A stretch of 16,723 bases of DNA from an uncultured Lachnospiraceae bacterium. GTDB lineage: Bacteria > Bacillota > Clostridia > Lachnospirales > Lachnospiraceae. The translations under genes and the position numbers were made by a program. Every line of letters begins with the position of its first letter. Positions within the stretch are counted from its first letter, which is position 1. Positions 16,372 to 16,723 of this stretch are shown here, piece after piece. The stretch lies in contig CAJUIO010000083.1 of NCBI GenBank assembly GCA_910586025.1, forward strand, positions 1-16,723, given 5' to 3'. Under the pieces are notes generated by a model. That model ran no database searches. It saw nothing but the letters and a program-made list of their open reading frames with translations, and was not told where the DNA came from.

Positions 16372-16477
16372 GTTTTGCGTCGCAGATTTGTGATTCTGCA
16401 AGGCACTGAAACGAAGCGTACTGGACGTACGCTGAGCGACAGTAACGAAGCAGAATCACAAATCTGTGATGCAAAAC
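16372..16477. repeat. Long hairpin 2 inside the MITE-like element
   Basis: Bases 16372-16399 pair with 16450-16477 over 28 bp with only two wobble-type mismatches; the inner 17 bp (16383-16399 with 16450-16466) are perfect. The loop carries AGCGTACTGGACGTACGCT (16415-16433), the inverted counterpart of the palindrome in hairpin 1. Confidence 0.83.
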
Positions 16478-16723
16478 CGTGTGCCCCCTTGTACACTGAG
16501 GGTATGGCAGGGAAATGGCGGGCAGAGGTAAAGGGGATCCCAGGAATAAGAGCTTTCGTTATCCGCCCATTATTCCAATCATATACTATGAAGGGGCTGA
16601 AAGCTGGTCGGCAGATCTGAACCTGAGGGACAGGATTCTCATGAATGATATTTTTTCTGACTTTATTCCTGATTTTACTTATAAGCTTGTCCGATGTCAC
16701 GATTATACCAATGAGGAGCTTCT

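Larger units (their letters stand above)
16232..16502. mobile_element. TA-flanked MITE-like element (271 bp)
   Basis: The left end CCCTCAGTGTATAAGGGG (16232-16249) and the inverted right end (CCCTCAGTGTACAAGGGG read from 16502 backwards to 16485) differ at one base of 18. Both sides are flanked by TA (16230-16231 and 16503-16504), as expected for a TA target duplication of IS630/Tc1-mariner-type elements. It encodes no transposase. Removing it with one TA restores the host reading frame exactly, which fixes the boundaries. It would have to be mobilised in trans by a related transposase elsewhere, which is inference. Confidence 0.87.
15858..16723 (+). pseudogene. Rpn/YhgA-type PD-(D/E)XK nuclease gene, interrupted by a small element and cut by the window edge
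   Basis: The 5' part (15858-16231) encodes 124 residues with features of the Rpn/YhgA-like (transposase_31-type) family: LLCAQFLKDYVDG, a RPEDIED stretch, and YLISLVEHKS with the ExK pair Glu101/Lys103 of a PD-(D/E)XK-like nuclease, then LLRYMVCMWNEY. At 16232 a 271-bp element breaks the frame and supplies a stop at 16290-16292. The coding sequence resumes at 16505 in another frame (GREMAGRGKGDPRN, then PPIIPIIYYEGAESW, a family hallmark) and runs to the window end. Joining 16231 to 16505 gives the TAT codon and an unbroken frame of at least 196 residues. ATG 15858 is six bases after AGGAGG. Family members promote recombination or act as nucleases; the truncated 5' product (144 residues with an element-encoded tail) is probably inactive. 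Confidence 0.83.

Noticed and set aside
16257..16477. CRISPR array or group of direct repeats
   Set aside because: The repeated units are inverted arms of two hairpins, not regularly spaced direct repeats with spacers.
16333..16620. Plus-strand 95-codon frame within and beyond the element
   Set aside because: It reads through hairpin arms and then the wrong frame of the nuclease gene; no ribosome site.
16320..16700. Minus-strand open frame spanning the element and the Rpn-type gene
   Set aside because: It crosses the insertion boundary, so it cannot be an old gene of either part, and it lacks any recognisable domain.

Overview
The window reads as a chromosomal segment of a gut Firmicute, most likely a Lachnospiraceae-type Clostridium. 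This is inferred from the strong AGGAGG ribosome binding sites, the lipoprotein signal peptides rich in Lys/Ala/Leu, the LplB/DUF3502-type sugar ABC transporter, the LacI-type control gene and the Rpn/YhgA-type gene. No rRNA, tRNA or taxonomic marker gene is present, so the assignment is not firm.

Layout: (i) 1-98 holds what looks like the right arm of a terminator for a gene to the left. (ii) 99-1100 (minus) is a LacI-family repressor. (iii) 1101-1411 is a divergent, AT-rich control region with a promoter for each direction and several TTTACA/TGTAAA- or TGTTAA/TTAACA-type dyads. (iv) 1412-12084 (plus) is an apparent operon: two ABC permeases, a lipoprotein sugar-binding protein with a DUF3502-type C-terminus, a GH130 mannoside phosphorylase, a GH38 alpha-mannosidase, and a large GH85 endo-beta-N-acetylglucosaminidase lipoprotein. 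A 13-bp-stem terminator-like hairpin follows. (v) 12302-15469 is a second, closely related GH38 alpha-mannosidase, again followed by a terminator-like hairpin. (vi) 15644-16723 is an Rpn/YhgA-type PD-(D/E)XK nuclease/transposase-like gene, interrupted by a 271-bp TA-flanked element with terminal inverted repeats and running off the right edge.

The genes make a coherent N-glycan scavenging pathway (inference from family functions). The GH85 lipoprotein would cut the chitobiose core of host or dietary N-glycoproteins outside the cell. The binding protein and two permeases would import the freed mannose-rich glycan carrying one reducing-end GlcNAc. The two signal-less GH38 enzymes would strip alpha-mannose in the cytoplasm. 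GH130 would phosphorolyse the remaining Man-beta-1,4-GlcNAc to mannose-1-phosphate and GlcNAc. The transporter lacks an ATPase gene here, as is usual for this class, which borrows a shared MsmK-type ATPase. Streptococcus pneumoniae has the same logic (EndoD, NgtS-P1-P2, GH38) but spread over the genome; here it is in one locus with a phosphorolytic last step.

The most interesting structural points are the duplicated GH38 genes flanking the GH85 gene, which share a 140-bp stretch of perfect nucleotide identity, and the MITE-like element in the Rpn-type gene. Removing that element with one TA copy restores the reading frame exactly. The element itself is built of two long hairpins whose tips carry the same near-palindrome.
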